From Amorphophallus konjac (taxonomy: Eukaryota; Streptophyta; Magnoliopsida; Alismatales; Araceae): 64,000 nucleotides of DNA. Shown piece by piece: positions 25,940 through 39,933 of the stretch; the first letter of the stretch is position 1; each line of letters opens with the position of its first letter. The stretch spans positions 222,193,643 to 222,257,642 of the forward strand of contig CM040128.1 of assembly GCA_022559845.1 (NCBI GenBank), read 5' to 3'. The position numbers and the translations under genes are program-made. Under the pieces are notes generated by a model. The model worked only from the letters and a program-made list of their open reading frames with translations. It was not told where the DNA came from and searched no databases.

Positions 25940-28822
25940 TGTAGCAACCCAGGGAAAATTGGGGGAATAGAATTCTTAAATAAATAATCAAAGCCCAAAA
26001 CCCCACACATAAACAACACTACATACACTAATGGGCCTTTCACTAAAACCAAATGGGCCAAAGGAAAGGGCGCCCTACCCAAGGGCGCCAATTCATAAAA
26101 TAGTGACCTTTTGTGAGGGCGCAATTTCCTAGGACTATTAGACTCAAGACTTAATGGGATTTGCTATTAACAGTGAAGGGCACCCCTCTTAGTGGCGCCA
26201 TTTCTTTGAAGGGCGCCCCTCACCTGGGCGCTATATCTCGACAGAATTTAAAATGGAAACCGGTTGACAGTGTTTTATTCGGACTGGGAAGTAGGATGAT
26301 GTTCGGGAAGGTCTTGATCTGGAAGGATGATACGTAGGAAATTTTGGTTGTAATAGGATTATTACTTGAGGAGTTTAAACTCCCGATCAAACTCTAAGAC
26401 CGTCCGATTCTTTCCTCTATAAATACCGAACCCCATCAATTGAGCCAACCTGTTGGTTCTATTCTTCGACGACAGCCTGCTGCCCGTATTGCTTCTTCTG
26501 GTTGAGAGCCACCGATAATTTTCTTCATCCTCTCTTGTTGACAAGAAGAGGTGTACTGCTCTGTGTGCCTCTGTGGAAGTAGCTACCGTGAAGAAGTTTC
26601 TTCTTCTTTTTCCTACACCGTCTGCTGTAGCTGCACGAAGGAGCAAGCCTTCGTGGGCTGCCACTACTGATTGTTCCCTGAGGCTTCCGTGGGATCATCT
26701 TCTTCTGGCAGAGAGTTGTCTTCATCTTACTTTGAGGAGTTGTAGCTCTTTCTCTTGTTGCTATCAAAAGATCATATTTCTGCAGTTACAGCTCTGCTAC
26801 TGCATATCTTAGATCAACCCACAAGGTAGGTGTTCTCAAGTACCAAGCCCAATCTAATAAATCCAGATCATGAGCATGCATATAGGTCTGTAAGTGGTTG
26901 CAGAAATAGTTTCTATATCGAGTTTTTTTTTTGGTTTATGGCATAATATTGAATAGCGACCCTGCCTTGGGCGCTATATTGATAAAACTACCCAATGCAT
27001 AGTCGTTATTCTTTTAGTGATTTAATAAATACACATGTTTATAATTTAATAACCATGAATCCTGATGTCTAATCTAATGCATGAGTACACTGTTAGAATC
27101 CTACTATTTTTCTCTACCTATCTATATAATCGTTCCTGCGAAATTATTTTTATTGAAAGAGTGCTACTGTTCATGACCAATTTTCACATGATGGAACAAC
27201 GTCTGTCACCCTGCCACCCTTCAAGATATAGCGCCCCTGACTTGGGCGCTATATACTAAAATAGAGACTGGGCCCAGGTCGCCATTTACCCTGAGCACAT
27301 ATTCTCCAGAACAGTAACATATTTATATATATGATGTAAATCCTGAGTTTGAACGACTTAACAGAAAGACTATTTACTAAAACAGTGGCACTATCTCAGG
27401 CGCCATTTTACTAATTCCCGTTTTTCTTTTCCGACTGATTCCTGTGACCCAATATAGTGGGTTTACTTATGGCACTATATCTCAGTCCGTAGATATGGTC
27501 CCACGTTTCTCGATGTTTTATCATTTACCCCACTATTTCTCGGTGATAGATGAGCCCTCCGCGAGATATTCCTTTCATTCGGACTGGTGATTTTATCATA
27601 GAGACCTCCGTAAGTCTACGCGAAGCCTTGGATTCCGTCAAGGCCGCCGAGCAGGTTGTACCACTAAAATCCATGACACTTTTTGATTGCCATGTTACTC
27701 TAAAAAAATATGGTATACTGGCCCTCATGGTATGCTATCTGGATATCGTGAGAATGTTTCTTGGGTTAATGGAATGGGAAACCATACCATTGCTATCAAT
27801 TAAAGATTATGTGCCTCTATGTAGACACAGATTCTTTCTACCTTATCATGTACAAAGGACGAGCGACCATATGTGTATGAGCGCTTATTTTTGACATCAT
27901 GGCACCCACTAGGGAGCCAATTCCACCCAATTTTCAATGAGTATCATGATTGTACCATTTTGACTGTAGTATGTCCTTACATGAAAGGTTCTATCCTTGA
28001 GTTTCTATTCCCCAAGATCTATCTTAAATTCCTACAAGTTCATTCCTTTGGAATTGTATATTGGTTATAACTATAGTGGATGTCGAAAATACATGACTCA
28101 ATGCTTGCGCATATAGGGCCCGATCTGGTCTTGGGAGGAGCACTCAAAAGTACTTGTGCCCATTAGAGCTATTATTGATCATGGTGTGACATTGCACCGA
28201 AGTACTCGTCGTTCTAGATAAATGACATTCCACAATCTTGTACTTGAACTTGACTTGACATGACATGACTTGCGTGGCCCGGAAAGGGTATTTACTTACT
28301 TGCTTGATAACATGATAGCCAATTCTTGACATGACTTGACAAACGTACATGCTTACCTATCTTGATATAATTGCATGAAATCTTGGATATCTTGCTAGTT
28401 CATCCTAAGTTATCTCTTGCTATACACTCTCTCTATTGTCATTTCATGCGAACATGCATAGCTTTACTTGCATCCATGTAACATGCAATTTACTTAAAGC
28501 AAGCTAGCACTTGAGATATAATTATACTGAGCATTCGCTCACCTAGTGTTTTCCCCTATTTTTCAAGTAACTCCGATGACGAGACTCATTCGGATGGGGA
28601 TGGACACGAGTGAAGAGCTTAGAGCCATTCCAACCGTCAAAGTGTTTTCTAGTCCTGTCTTTTCTTGAGTCATCCATTGTACTTTTTCTTTTATTGAGTC
28701 CTAGTGCCTTCATTAAGAGTTGTAATATAAGTACTTGAAAGTTTATGATTAATAAAGGACTTGGTTATCATTACTTGTGCACGCTCTATCTATGTGTGTC
28801 GAATACACTTACGCTCTGATTG
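25940..28822 (+). repeat. Element 2 3' LTR, part 1
   Basis: It starts TGTAGCAACCC and is cut at 28822 by element 3. The final 60 bp survive at 39934-39993. It carries the same palindromes and TATA box as the 5' copy. Confidence 0.9.
26418..26424 (+). promoter_or_regulatory. Element 2 3' LTR TATA box
   Basis: TATAAAT, the counterpart of the site at 7621. Confidence 0.6.
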
Positions 28823-29148
28823 TGTAATGCCCCGAAAAATTTATAGAATGTTTCAGAAGTATTTAAGAATTTTCTAGGAATATTATAAAAGACCAAAATG
28901 GATTAATAAATTAATTTCTAGGTTAAACAAAGTATTATTAAGGCCCAAATATGATAACTAATTAACTTAGCCTATTTAAACAATGCCAAAGGACTTAGGG
29001 ATCAAGTCCATGAAGTTTGGCCCATATTCAAGAATGTTAATTAGCTTATTCACGGAATATAAAAATAAATACTAATTATTTACATAATTTAGTGGATAAA
29101 CCGAAGTTAGAGTTTGAACTAATTTCAAATTCGGTGCCCAATGATCGT

Positions 29149-30955
29149 GGCGATCTATCGTAAAACCGCTAAGGGATATTTGGCGGACCAGTCCTAGACC
29201 GCTACTTCCTGCCAGTTCCGTGAGTTGAAGAAAGATCAAAAAGATTGGATTTTTGATAGTTTATCTCTTAGATATCAAGATAGGAGGACTAGTAAACATC
29301 TTATGGACTCTCAAATGACAACCTAAGGTTTAATAAGGACTCTAGAATCGATCTAATCCATGAAACCCTTGCTAAACCCTATAAATAGACCGTAGATTTC
29401 ACTTGCGCGACCCCTATGTTTGGCTCGCATGGAACTAAGGTAAGGAGACATTATTTTGGGTAAAATCTATAGAAGTTTTTATTCCTAATACATAGGACTA
29501 ACATCTCCCAATATTTTGTGCTAGGGGATCAAGCACACAGGGAGTTAGAGGCGCCCAAAGTTGCTGGTTTCTCAACAACGACCCAGGAGACTACACAATG
29601 GGGTGTTGAAGATCAAGGAATTTGGGATCCAAAACGAGGTATTTAGAACTAGAACCTTTGGAACTTTTCATTCCCTTTAGTATCTTCTTCTTACCCTCTA
29701 AATTTCACGTCCATAGGTCAAGAGAGTAAGGAGTTAGAGCAACGTGAAGTTTCTGATTTGTCATAAGAAGTGCATGGAACTAGGGGTAGCATCCAACCTT
29801 AAATTCGAAGTTAAAAGTCCAGGACAGATGTAGGTCATCTCATGAACGGCTAAAACATTATTCTAGGATTAAAAGCCCTATTGTTGCACTTGATTTCATG
29901 CAATATGTATGGAGAATTTCATATTTTGAAAGGATCTATGCAACTAGTGTAGCATACATGCATATTTCTGAGCCGTAAATGAACTAAATTAATTCTCTTG
30001 TCATTGTACATGGTTCCTATGCATATTGTTAGCCTACTCTTCATTCTATCATGGTGGAAGTTTAATATATGTTGATTTCAAGACATGATATGTCTTGGAT
30101 TATCATTTAGTTCAATTGTTTAGTTCTGTCAAGCCAAACGGCCTAAAAGTGGACCGCCAGATTTGGTTAGCGGCCTCACGATAAACCGCTAACAGTCTAT
30201 AAACGGTTCTATAATAGACCGCTAAAGTTCTGAATTCTGTCAACCCGAGACTGAATAAAGAACAACCCATTAAACTTATATTAGACCTAGTTAATTATGT
30301 TCCAAGAATGTTTTAAGTATTAATTCTTATTATGGGTTTTATTACTGTTACAAGAAAGGATTTCATGTTCTTTATTGTACTTGGGATTATTTTAAGCATA
30401 AGTTAGTTTATGCCAAAATCATATACTTTTGTAATTAAATACATGTTTCTAATGTTAGAGGAGTCATGGTTTACCTTGATCACCGTTTTAATGATCTTTT
30501 CTCATCTATTGAGTCATTTTCATAAGTACATGACATATATCCCAGTATATGACCATTAGTTACCATTTTCTACATTAGGAATATAATATTGGACTTGATA
30601 ACCTCTCCTTTGGATATTCCTTCCAACAGACTAAGAAATCTTGTTTCAAGGCCTCCGTAATTCTCCACGAGCCTAGGATTCCCACTAGGACGCCGAGTTG
30701 GTTGTACCATTAAAACCCATTGTCTAGAAAACACTTATACCGGTGTTTTATATTTCTGGAACTTAGCGGCCTTCTTGTTGACCGCCAGAGCCTGCTAGCG
30801 GACCTTTACTAGACTGCTAACGGATCCTAGACGGTTCTTCATTTGACCGCTAAATATTCTAGATAATCTGTTTTAAATATCAAACAGTCTTGTCCTTAAC
30901 GGTCCAGAACTAGACCGCTTTATTTATGAAACGGCCTAGTAAACGATCGCTATTT
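29149..30955. repeat. Palindromes of element 3 LTR (CGGTC/GACCGCTAA family)
   Basis: About ten imperfect palindromes combine CGGTC- or GCGGNC-type half-sites with GACCGCTA. Examples are 29192-29215, 30198-30224, 30794-30822, 30829-30851 and 30897-30925. The first two are upstream of the TATA box at 29380 and the rest downstream. The same set is in the 3' LTR (36960-38770). Confidence 0.75.
29380..29387 (+). promoter_or_regulatory. Element 3 5' LTR TATA box
   Basis: TATAAATA, about 560 bp into the LTR. Confidence 0.65.
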
Positions 30956-32107
30956 TCCTGAGTATAGTTAAGTCGATGTTTGACCCAAGGGTTAATATTC
31001 TTATGATCCTAGATAGTCCAATTGATTATCTAGAACCTGTCACACTAATTCAAAAGATATTTAAGAACTTTTTGAAAGTTAAGGAATGAATCATTATGCT
31101 GCTGATTTATTTCCATGGCATAACCTAGTTATTAATGCATTTTCTTGAACCCTCATATTCCTATTTTGAGCATTCTTTTATTGATATTGTATCTTAAAGA
31201 CCATTTACTTACATTACCAAACTTTATTGTTATATACGTGGAAGTAGCTTGATTTATACTTGAAGATGCAGTTCGAGTACTGATTACGTTCAAGGGCTCT
31301 ATGCTAGTCCACTCGGCTGATTGTCGGAAACATACTATTTAAACCATGGGGTATGATGCTACTAGCGTCGCATTGCGCTGGGAGTACTTTCTTTATAAAT
31401 AAGTGAAATATCCACGGTAATCACGAAAATATTCACGGCTCGCAAAGTGAAAATATCCACAGAAATTCACGAAGTACTTACTATTAAGCAAAATGTACTT
31501 ACTTGCTTGTTACATGACTTTCTAGTACATTCTTGTTCATGAAAGGCCATTGCTATATTCTTGCTTGACCATACTTGCTCAATCATATTTATAATCTATC
31601 TTGTTATTTTGGTTTTAATCGCATGGTTGATCGTATCGCATGATTTATCTTTTTCTTTAGAGCTAAAGATATTAATTACTTTAACATCGCCTACATGTTG
31701 ATGCGAAGATACCTACTGGGCAAGTGTGCTCATTACCTATTTTCCAATCTTTTCAAGAGATGCAAGTAGTTGGGATTCGGATTCGAGTTATTCAAGTGAT
31801 GGGTCCGAGAGCGAATGAAAGTCGAATAAGATTGAGAGAAGACTTAGGAAGTTAATAATGTCTAGATTGAGTCCATGTAATTTTCTTTTATTGAGTCTAC
31901 AGAGAAAGTGGAATATAGTGTATTTGGATTACGATTATTTGATATGAAATAAAGATGAAGTTTTAAGTAAATTTATTGTGCAATTACTGTGTATGCTTGT
32001 TATTGCGCTCTGATTATATTTCTTGCTCGAGACTTACCATGCCGGTTGTTCACGTTTCTCGAGATCATCTTCTGCTGAAATAAAAGCTCGGGGCGTGACA
32101 GTTAAGT

Positions 32108-32120
32108 TGGTATCAGAGCC
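32108..32120 (+). other. Element 3 primer-binding site
   Basis: TGGTATCAGAGCC, 7 bp after the 5' LTR, complementary to initiator Met tRNA. Confidence 0.9.
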
Positions 32121-32325
32121 TAGGCGTAAGTATGTCCTAGGAAAAGGTCATGTCATAGGCTAAGTCTAAGGTTTAAGGACCCATGCCTATGAAACTAGGA
32201 AAGAAGTCCCCAAGCTATGAGTGGAAATTGGGTAGAACCAGGGATGAGATAGTTATTAGAATTATTTCTAAGCTTAAACCCACTCATTCCATTAGAATTA
32301 ACAAAAATTCATTATTCTTATTATA

Positions 32326-33243
32326 ATGGCTCATCGCGTAGACTAGAACGGTATGCAAGAGACCATCGCGGGTCTGACTCAGGCTTTGCAAACTATGGCA
32401 CAAGCTGGCGCAGGAGCGAGGGCTGGAGACCTACATCGCAACTTTTGGAGCCTAAACCCTCCACGATTCTATGGTTCTTCCAATCCAGACGAGGCCGAGA
32501 ACTGGATCGACGAGGTGAACCGTATATTTGACGTTATGCAATGTGCGGATCAAGAGAAGGTTCGCCTTGCTACCTTTCAACTAAATAAAGATGCACGTAT
32601 GTGGTGAAAGTCTGTTCCTACACCACCAGCTAATGCACCACACACATGGGAAGGCTTTCTTACGCTCTTCCGAGCCAAGTACTTTTCTGAGCATATCAAG
32701 GAGCGGAAGGCTATGGAGTTTACTTCTCTACACCAGGGCTTGATGTCGGTGGCAGAGTATGAACTTCAATTTTCCCGACTGGCACCCTATGCTCCTCATC
32801 TGATTAGCACTAACTTGTTGCAGGCTAATCGATTTATGAATAGATTAAGGCCCAGATATATTCAACAGCTCGAGACTCAAAATATCTGTACTTCTGCGGA
32901 GATGGTCCAACGGGCATATCTATGTGAAAGGACCTTAGAGAAGGTCAAAAAATTAAAAGGCAAAGGCGAAGAATCCAGCCGAAGATCAGATCGGCGTGAT
33001 AAGAAAGGCAAGTTCAGCATCACGGAACCCTACAAATCCCGTGATAGCAAGAAGAGATCCAGGAATGGGAGCGGTGGTAGTTCCCATAAAAATAAGAAAG
33101 TCAAAGAAGAAGACAAGCAGGTCGCCATAGCCTATTTTTTTGTGAGAAGTTCGGTCATTTGGCCGAAAAATGTTAGAAGCGCCTCGGTGCTTGTCTACGT
33201 TGTGGCAACAGGGAGCACCGCATGCCGGATTGTCCCCTTATGA
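32326..33243 (+). pseudogene. Gag of element 3
   Basis: The ATG at 32326 opens the frame, with an early stop at 32344 and another at 32608. The capsid core has LNPPRFYGSSNPDEAENWID and LMSVAEYELQFSRLA, followed by a basic lysine/serine-rich region and zinc-knuckle remnants around 33145-33235 (GHLAEK... and [10 protein letters not shown] in another frame). A frameshift near 33130-33200 moves the frame before pol. Confidence 0.87.
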
Positions 33244-36200
33244 AGGAACTATCTTCTGAAAATAGACATAAGAGACATGCTCGTCTCAATGCGGTTTTAG
33301 ATGATGAAGCGCCCAGGGATGATGGGCTTATGGAAGGTACCATTCACATTTGTTCCCATCCTGCTTTTGTACTATTTGATACTGGTGCTTCTCATTCCTT
33401 TATATCTACTGCCTTTGTGAAAACTTTGCCAGTTTCATCAGTTCCTTTACCTTCGGACCTTGCTATTACTACACCTCTAGGTCCTAGAACCAAACTCACA
33501 AACTGTTATCCTAATAGTGAGGTAAGGGTAGAAGGTCACAATCTTCCTGCAAACCTCGTATGCCTTGATATGGAGGGCTACAATACTATTTTAGGGGTAG
33601 ATTGGCTTGTAGATCATGGTGCTTACATCAATTGTCGGAATAGGATTATCTCTTTTCGGAAACCTGGTCTTCCAAGGTTTTCCTTCCTTGGTGTCAAATA
33701 TAGGAAGCATCCTTCCATTATTTCATCACTGCAAGCTTGCAAATTAATTTCTCAAGGATGTGTAGCTTTTCTTGCTTCCGTAACCCTCACCGAATCCAAG
33801 GAGATTACCTTCGAAGATATCCTTATTGTCAATGAATTTCCAGATATATACCCATCGGAGTTATCCGATTTATCACCCGAAAGGGAAGTAAACTTTTCCA
33901 TTGAACTTATTCCCGGAGCGACACCTCTTTCAATAGCTCCCTACAGGATGTCCCCCACAGAACTTAAGGAATTGAAGAAGCAGCTTCAAGAATTATTGGA
34001 CAAGGGATTCATTCGACCTAGCACATCCCCTTGGGGTGCGCCGGTTCTATTTGTCAAGAAGAAAGATGGATCTCTCAGGTTATGTATCGATTACGGGCGA
34101 CTGAATCAGCTTACTATCAAGAATAAGTATCCGTTGCCGCGTATTGATGAGCTCTTTGATCAGATTTCGGGAGCAGAATATTTCTCCAAGATAGACCTCA
34201 GGTCAGGATATCATCAGCTCAGGATCAAAGATGAAGACATTTACAAGACTACTTTTCGGAGCAGATATGGCCACTATGAATTTGTAGTAATGTCGTTTGG
34301 GTTAACTAATGCCCCGACAGCATTCATGCAACTTATGAATAATGTCTTCTAGCCTTATCTCGACCAGTTTGTAGTCGTCTTCATTGATGACATTCTTATA
34401 TACTCTAAAATAAGGGAAGAACATGAAGAGCACTTGAGAAGAACCTTGCAAATACTAAGAGAACACAAACTCAATGCGAAGCTTAGTAAGTGCGAGTTCT
34501 AGCTAAAGGAAGTCTCATTCCTCGGCCATATTATTTCAAAGGAAGGTATCGCTGTCGATCCTTCAAAGGTGGAAGCTGTTAAGAGTTGGAGCCGACCAAC
34601 GACCGTGTCAAAAGTAAGAAGCTTTCTAGGGCTAGCTGGCTATTACAGGAGATTTATTAAGGATTTCTCTAAGATCACCGTTCCTTTTACTAGACTTACA
34701 AGAAAAGAAAATCCTTTTGTATTGTCGAAGGACTGCGAGGAGAGAAGGATCATCTCACCAAAGCCCCTATTCTAACATTGCCCATTGAGGGTGGTGGATT
34801 TGAAGTCAACACGGATGCATCTGGCATTGGCCTAGGATGTGTTCTCATGCAAAATGGGGAGAAATTCACTATATTTTCAGATCATAAATGTTTGAAATAT
34901 CTTTTCACCCAGAAGGAATTAAATATGCGACAACGCAGATGATTGGAGTATCTCAAGGACTTCATCTTCACTATTCAATATCATCCAGGGAAGGCAAATG
35001 TTGTGGCTGACGCTCTTAGTAGAAGACCGAGGGCAACTCTAGCAAGTCTATGGAAAGGTATGACTTGTCTTATCAAAGAGTTCTCTCACTTAAATCTTGA
35101 TATTGATAGGGAAGGAGATGGATGCATAATTGCCAATATAAGATCTCAACCTACATTGATGGAGGATATAGTCAAATTACAAGAGAATGACCCTGCATTG
35201 ATGAAGATCAAGGATAATATTGATTAGAGACCAGAATTTTTTATCTCAAATGATGGAAGACTACTATTTAAAGGTAGGATTTGTGTGCCAAATCATAATG
35301 ATACAAAAAAAATAATCATGGAAGAGGCACATAAGTCAAGGTATGCTATGCACCCTGGTGCTACCAAGATGTATCAAGATTTGAAAAGAAACTTTTGGTG
35401 GCCCAGCATGAAGAGAGAGATAGCAGATTTTATGTTACACTGTCTCACTTGTCAACAGGTCAAGGCAAAACATTTAAAACCCACAGGTAAATTACACCCC
35501 TCAAATATTCCTGAGTGGAAGTGGGAAAGTATAGGGATGGATTTCATCATGGGTTTACCTAAGACGAGAGGAGGACACGACGGTATATGGGTGATCATAG
35601 ACCGATTGACTAAGTCTACACATTTTCTACCAATCAAGAGTCGATGGTCTGTGGATGTACTAGCAGCATTGTATATGAAAGAGATTGTCAAATTACATGG
35701 TGTCCCAGTAACCATTATATCTGACCGAGATCCTCGGTTTACATCACAATTCTGGAAGGGTCTACAACATTCTTTAGGGACCCGACTGAACTTTAGCATG
35801 GCATTCCATCCACAAACTGATGGTCAATAAGAAAGGGCAAATCAAGTGGTGGAAGATATGCTCAGGGCTTGTGCTATTGACTTTGGAGGAAGCTGACATG
35901 ATCACTTGTCTCTAGTAGAATTTGCATACAACAATAGCTACCAAGCTAGTATACAAATGGCACCGTTTGAAGCTCTATATGGTAGAAGCTTTCGTTTGCC
36001 TATTTGCTGGAATGAAGTAGGAGAAAGGCAATTTCTCGGTCCCGATATTATTAGGGATACTACCGAGAAGATTAAACTTATTAGAGAAAGACTTCAAATG
36101 GCACAAGACAGACAGAAATCCTATGTTGACAATCGAAGGCGCGACTTGGAGTTTCAAGTAGGAGATCATGTATTTCTTAAGGTTTCTCTAGGTCGAGATA

Positions 36201-36663
36201 TTCGATGATTTGGTATTAAGGGCAAGATTGCTCCAAGATTCATTGGTCCTTTTAAAGTTCTAGAAAGAGTTGGTGAAGTGGCTTATCAGATTGCCTTACC
36301 TCCTCAATTATCTGAAGTCCATGATGTATTTCACGTCTCAATGCTCAAAAAATATGTTCCTGATCCTTTCCATGTCATCACTTATGATAATCTAGAGATT
36401 AAGAAGGATTTGACATATGAGTAGAAGCCAATCAGGATCCTTGAACGGGAGGTACGTCAACTTCGAATAAAACTATTCCTATGGTCAAGATCCAATGGAC
36501 TAAGTTATGGCCGCATGAAGCAACATGGGAAACCGAAGAAGCAATGTGCAAAAGATTTCTAGAATTATTTGAATGTAAGTACACTCTCCACAATCCATAT
36601 ATTGAATTTGGGGACCAAATTCTCTTAAGTGGGGGAGGGTGTAATGCCCCGAAAAATTTATAG
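33222..36663 (+). pseudogene. Pol and chromodomain of element 3
   Basis: Protease ([13 protein letters not shown] near 33365) and RT ([14 protein letters not shown], about 34363-34410) are in one frame with a stop at 34350. A frameshift near 34740 follows, and the RNase H is shortened: the sequence jumps from GLGCVLMQNG to KFTIFSDHKCL (near 34855), losing roughly 45 residues present in element 2. The integrase keeps its zinc-binding motif (HCLTCQQVKAKHLKP, about 35440) and core (VIIDRLTKSTHFLPIKSRWS). A chromodomain (EATWETEEAMCKRFLELFE) ends near 36575. It is the most complete Tekay integrase in the window. Confidence 0.9.
36627..36639 (+). other. Element 3 polypurine tract
   Basis: AAGTGGGGGAGGG, immediately before the 3' LTR. 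Confidence 0.9.
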
Positions 36664-39600
36664 AATATTTCAGAAGTGTTTAAAAATTTTCTAGGAATAT
36701 TATAAAAGACCAAAATGGATTAATAAATGAATTTATAGGTTAAATAAAGTATTATTAAGTTCCAAATATGATAACTAATTAACCTAGCCTATTTAAACAA
36801 AGCCAAGGGACTTAGGGATCAAGCCCATGATGTTTAGGTCATATTCTAGAATGTTAATTAGCTTATTCATGGAATATAAAGATAAATACTAATTATTTAG
36901 ATAATTTAGTGGATAAACCAAAGTTAGAGTTTGAACTAATTTAAAATTCGGCACCCAATGACCGTGGCGGTCTATCGTAAAATCGCTAAGGGACATTTGG
37001 CGGACCAGTCCAAGACCGCTACTTCCTGTCAGTTTCGTGAGTTGAAGAAAGAGCAAAAAGATTAGATTTTTGATTGTTTATCTCTTAGAGATCGAGATGG
37101 GAGGACTAGTAAACATCTTATAGACTCTCATAAGTCGACCTAAGGTTTAATAAAGACTCTAGAATTGATCTAATCTATGAAACCCAAGCTAAACCCTATA
37201 AATAGACCCTAGATTTCACTTGCGCGACCCCTATGTTTGGCTCACGTAGAACTAAGGTAAGGAGACATTATTTTGAGTAATTTCTTTAGAAGTTTTTATT
37301 CCTGATATATAGGACTAACATCTCCCAAAATTTCATGCTAGGAAATCAAGCACACAAGGAGTTAGAGGCGCCCAAAGTTGCTGGTTTCACAATAATAACC
37401 TATGAGACAGCACAATGGGGTGTTGAAGATCAAGGAATTTGGGATCCAAAACGAGGTATTTAGAACTGGAACCTTTGGAACTTTTCATTCCCCTTAGTAT
37501 CTTCTTCTTACCCTCTAAATTTCACGTCCATAGGTCAAGAGAGTAAGGAGTTAGAGCAACATGAAGTTTCTGATTTGTCATAAGAAGTGCATGGAACTAG
37601 GGGTAGCATCCAGCCTTAAATTCAAAGTTAAAAGTCCAGGACAGATGTAGGTCATCTCATAAACGGCTAAAACATCATTCTAGGATTAAAATCCCTATTG
37701 TTGCACTTGATTTCATGCATTATGTATGGATAATTTCATATTTTGAAAGGATCTATGCAACTAGTGTAGTATACATGCATATTTCTTAGCCGTAAATGAA
37801 CTAAATTAATTCTCTTGTCATTGTACATGGTTCCTATGCATACTGTTAGCCTACTCTTCGTTCTATCATGGTGGAAGTTTAATATATGTTGATTTCCAGA
37901 CATGATATGTCTTGGATTATCATTTAGTTCAATTGTTTACTTTTGTCAAGCCAAACGGCCTAAAAGTGGACCGCCAGATTTGGTTAGTGGCCTCACGATA
38001 AACCGCTAACAGTCTGTAAACGGTTCTATAATAGACCGCTAAAGTTCTGAATTCTGTCAACCCGAGACTAAATAAAGAACAGCCCATTAAACTTATATTA
38101 TGCCTAGTTAATTATGTTCCAAGCCTGTTTTAAGTATTAATTCTTATTATGGGTTTTATTACTGTTACAAGAAAGGATTTCATGTTCTTTATTGTACTTG
38201 GGATTATTTTAAGCATAAGTTAGTTTATGCCAAAATAATATACTTTTGTAATGAAATACATGTTTCTAATGTTAGAGGATTCATGGTTTACCTTGATCAC
38301 AATTTTAATGATCTTTTCTCATCTATAGAGTCATTTTCATAAGTACATGGCATATATCCCGGTATATGACCATTAGTTACACTTTTGCACATTAGGAACA
38401 TAATCTTGGACTTGATAATCTCTCCTTTGGATATTCCTTCCAACGGATTAGGAGGTCTTGTTTCAAGGCCTCCGTAATTCTCCCCGAGCCTGGGATTCCC
38501 ACTAGGACGCCGAGTTGGTTGTACCATTAAAACCCATTGTCTAGAAAACACTTATACTGGTGTTTTATATTTCTAGAACTTAGCGGCCTTCTTGTTGACC
38601 GCCAGAGCCTACTAGCGGACCTTTACTAGACCGCTAACGAATCCTAGACGGTTCCTCATTTGACCGCTAAATATTCCAAATAATGTATTTTAAATATCAA
38701 ACAGTCTTGTCCTTAATGGTCCAGAACTAGACCGCTTTATTTATGAAACGGCCCAGTAAACGACCGCTATTTTCCTGAGTATAGTTAAGCCGAGGTTTGA
38801 CCCAAGGGTTAATATTCTTATGATCCTAGATAGTCCAATTGATTATCTAGAACCTGTCACACCAATTCAAAAGATATTTAAGAACTTTTTGAAAGTTAAG
38901 GAATGAACCGTTATGCTGCCGATTTATTTCCATGGCATAACCTAGTTATTAATGCATTTTATTGAACCCTCATATTCTTATTTTAAGCATTCTTTTATTG
39001 ATATTGTATCTTAAAGACCATTTACTTACATGGCCAAACTTTATTGTTATATACGTGGAAGTAGCTTGATTTATACTTAAAGATGCAGTTCGAGCACTGA
39101 TTTTGTTCAAGGGCTCTATGCTAGTCTCCTTGACTGATTATCGAAAACATACTATTTAAATCATGGGGTATGATGCTGCTGACGTCACATTGCGCTGGGA
39201 GTTCTTTTTTTATAAATAAGTGAAATATCCACGATAATCATGGAAATATTCATGGCTCGCAAAGTGAAAATATCCCCAGAAATTCATGAAGTACTTGCTA
39301 TTAAGTAAAAAGTACTTACTTGATTGTTACATGACTTTCTAGTACATTCTCGTTACATTCTTATTCATGAAAGGCCATTGCTATATTCTTGCTTGACCAT
39401 ACTTGCTCAATCGTATTTATAATCTATCTTGTTACTTGGGTTTTAATCATATGGTTGATCGTATCGCATGATTTATCTTTTTCTTTAGAGCTAAAGATAT
39501 TAATTACTTTAACATTGTCTACATGTTGATGCGAAGATACCTACTAGGCAAGTGTGCTCATTACCTATTTTCTAATCTTTTCAGGAGATGCAAGTAGTTC

Positions 39601-39928
39601 AGATTCGGATTCGAGTTATTCAAGTGATGGGTCCGAGAGCGAATGAAAGTCGAATAAGATTGAGAGAAGACTTAGGAAGTTAATAATGTCTATATTGAGT
39701 CCATGTAATTTTCTTTTATTGAGTCTAGAGAGAAAGTGGGATATAGTGTATTTGGATTATGATTATTTGATATGAAATAAAGATGAAGTTTTGAGTAAAT
39801 TTATTGTGCAATTACTTTGTGTGCTTGTCATTGCGCTCTGATTATATTTCTTGCTCGAGGTTTACCATGCCGGTTGTTCACGTTTCCCGAGATCATTTTC
39901 TGCTGAAATGAAAGCTCGGGGTGTGACA
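36640..39928 (+). repeat. Element 3 3' LTR
   Basis: It starts TGTAATGCCCCG and is highly similar to 28823-32100, with scattered substitutions and a few small indels. The palindrome set and TATA box are kept. Confidence 0.92.
37197..37204 (+). promoter_or_regulatory. Element 3 3' LTR TATA box
   Basis: TATAAATA, the counterpart of the site at 29380. Confidence 0.6.
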
Positions 39929-39933
39929 GATTG

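Larger units (their letters stand above)
28823..32100 (+). repeat. Element 3 5' LTR
   Basis: A 3.28-kb LTR, ending GGGGCGTGACA. Half-way (30600-30720) it has a segment homologous to the element 2 LTR (ATATTCCTTCC, GCCTCCGTAA, CGCCGAG, GGTTGTACCA), which shows common descent of the LTR backbones. No gene is encoded. Confidence 0.92.
28823..39928 (+). mobile_element. Element 3: Tekay-type chromovirus nested in the 3' LTR of element 2
   Basis: An 11.1-kb retrotransposon bounded by the exact 5-bp duplication GATTG (28818-28822 and 39929-39933). LTRs are about 3.28 kb, starting TGTAATGCCCCG and ending GGTGTGACA or GGCGTGACA. It is in the same lineage as element 2: same primer site, same polypurine tract, similar gag-pol and chromodomain. 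Two frameshifts, several stops and a deletion in RNase H make it defective. The two LTRs are very similar, so the insertion is relatively recent and later than element 2. Confidence 0.93.
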
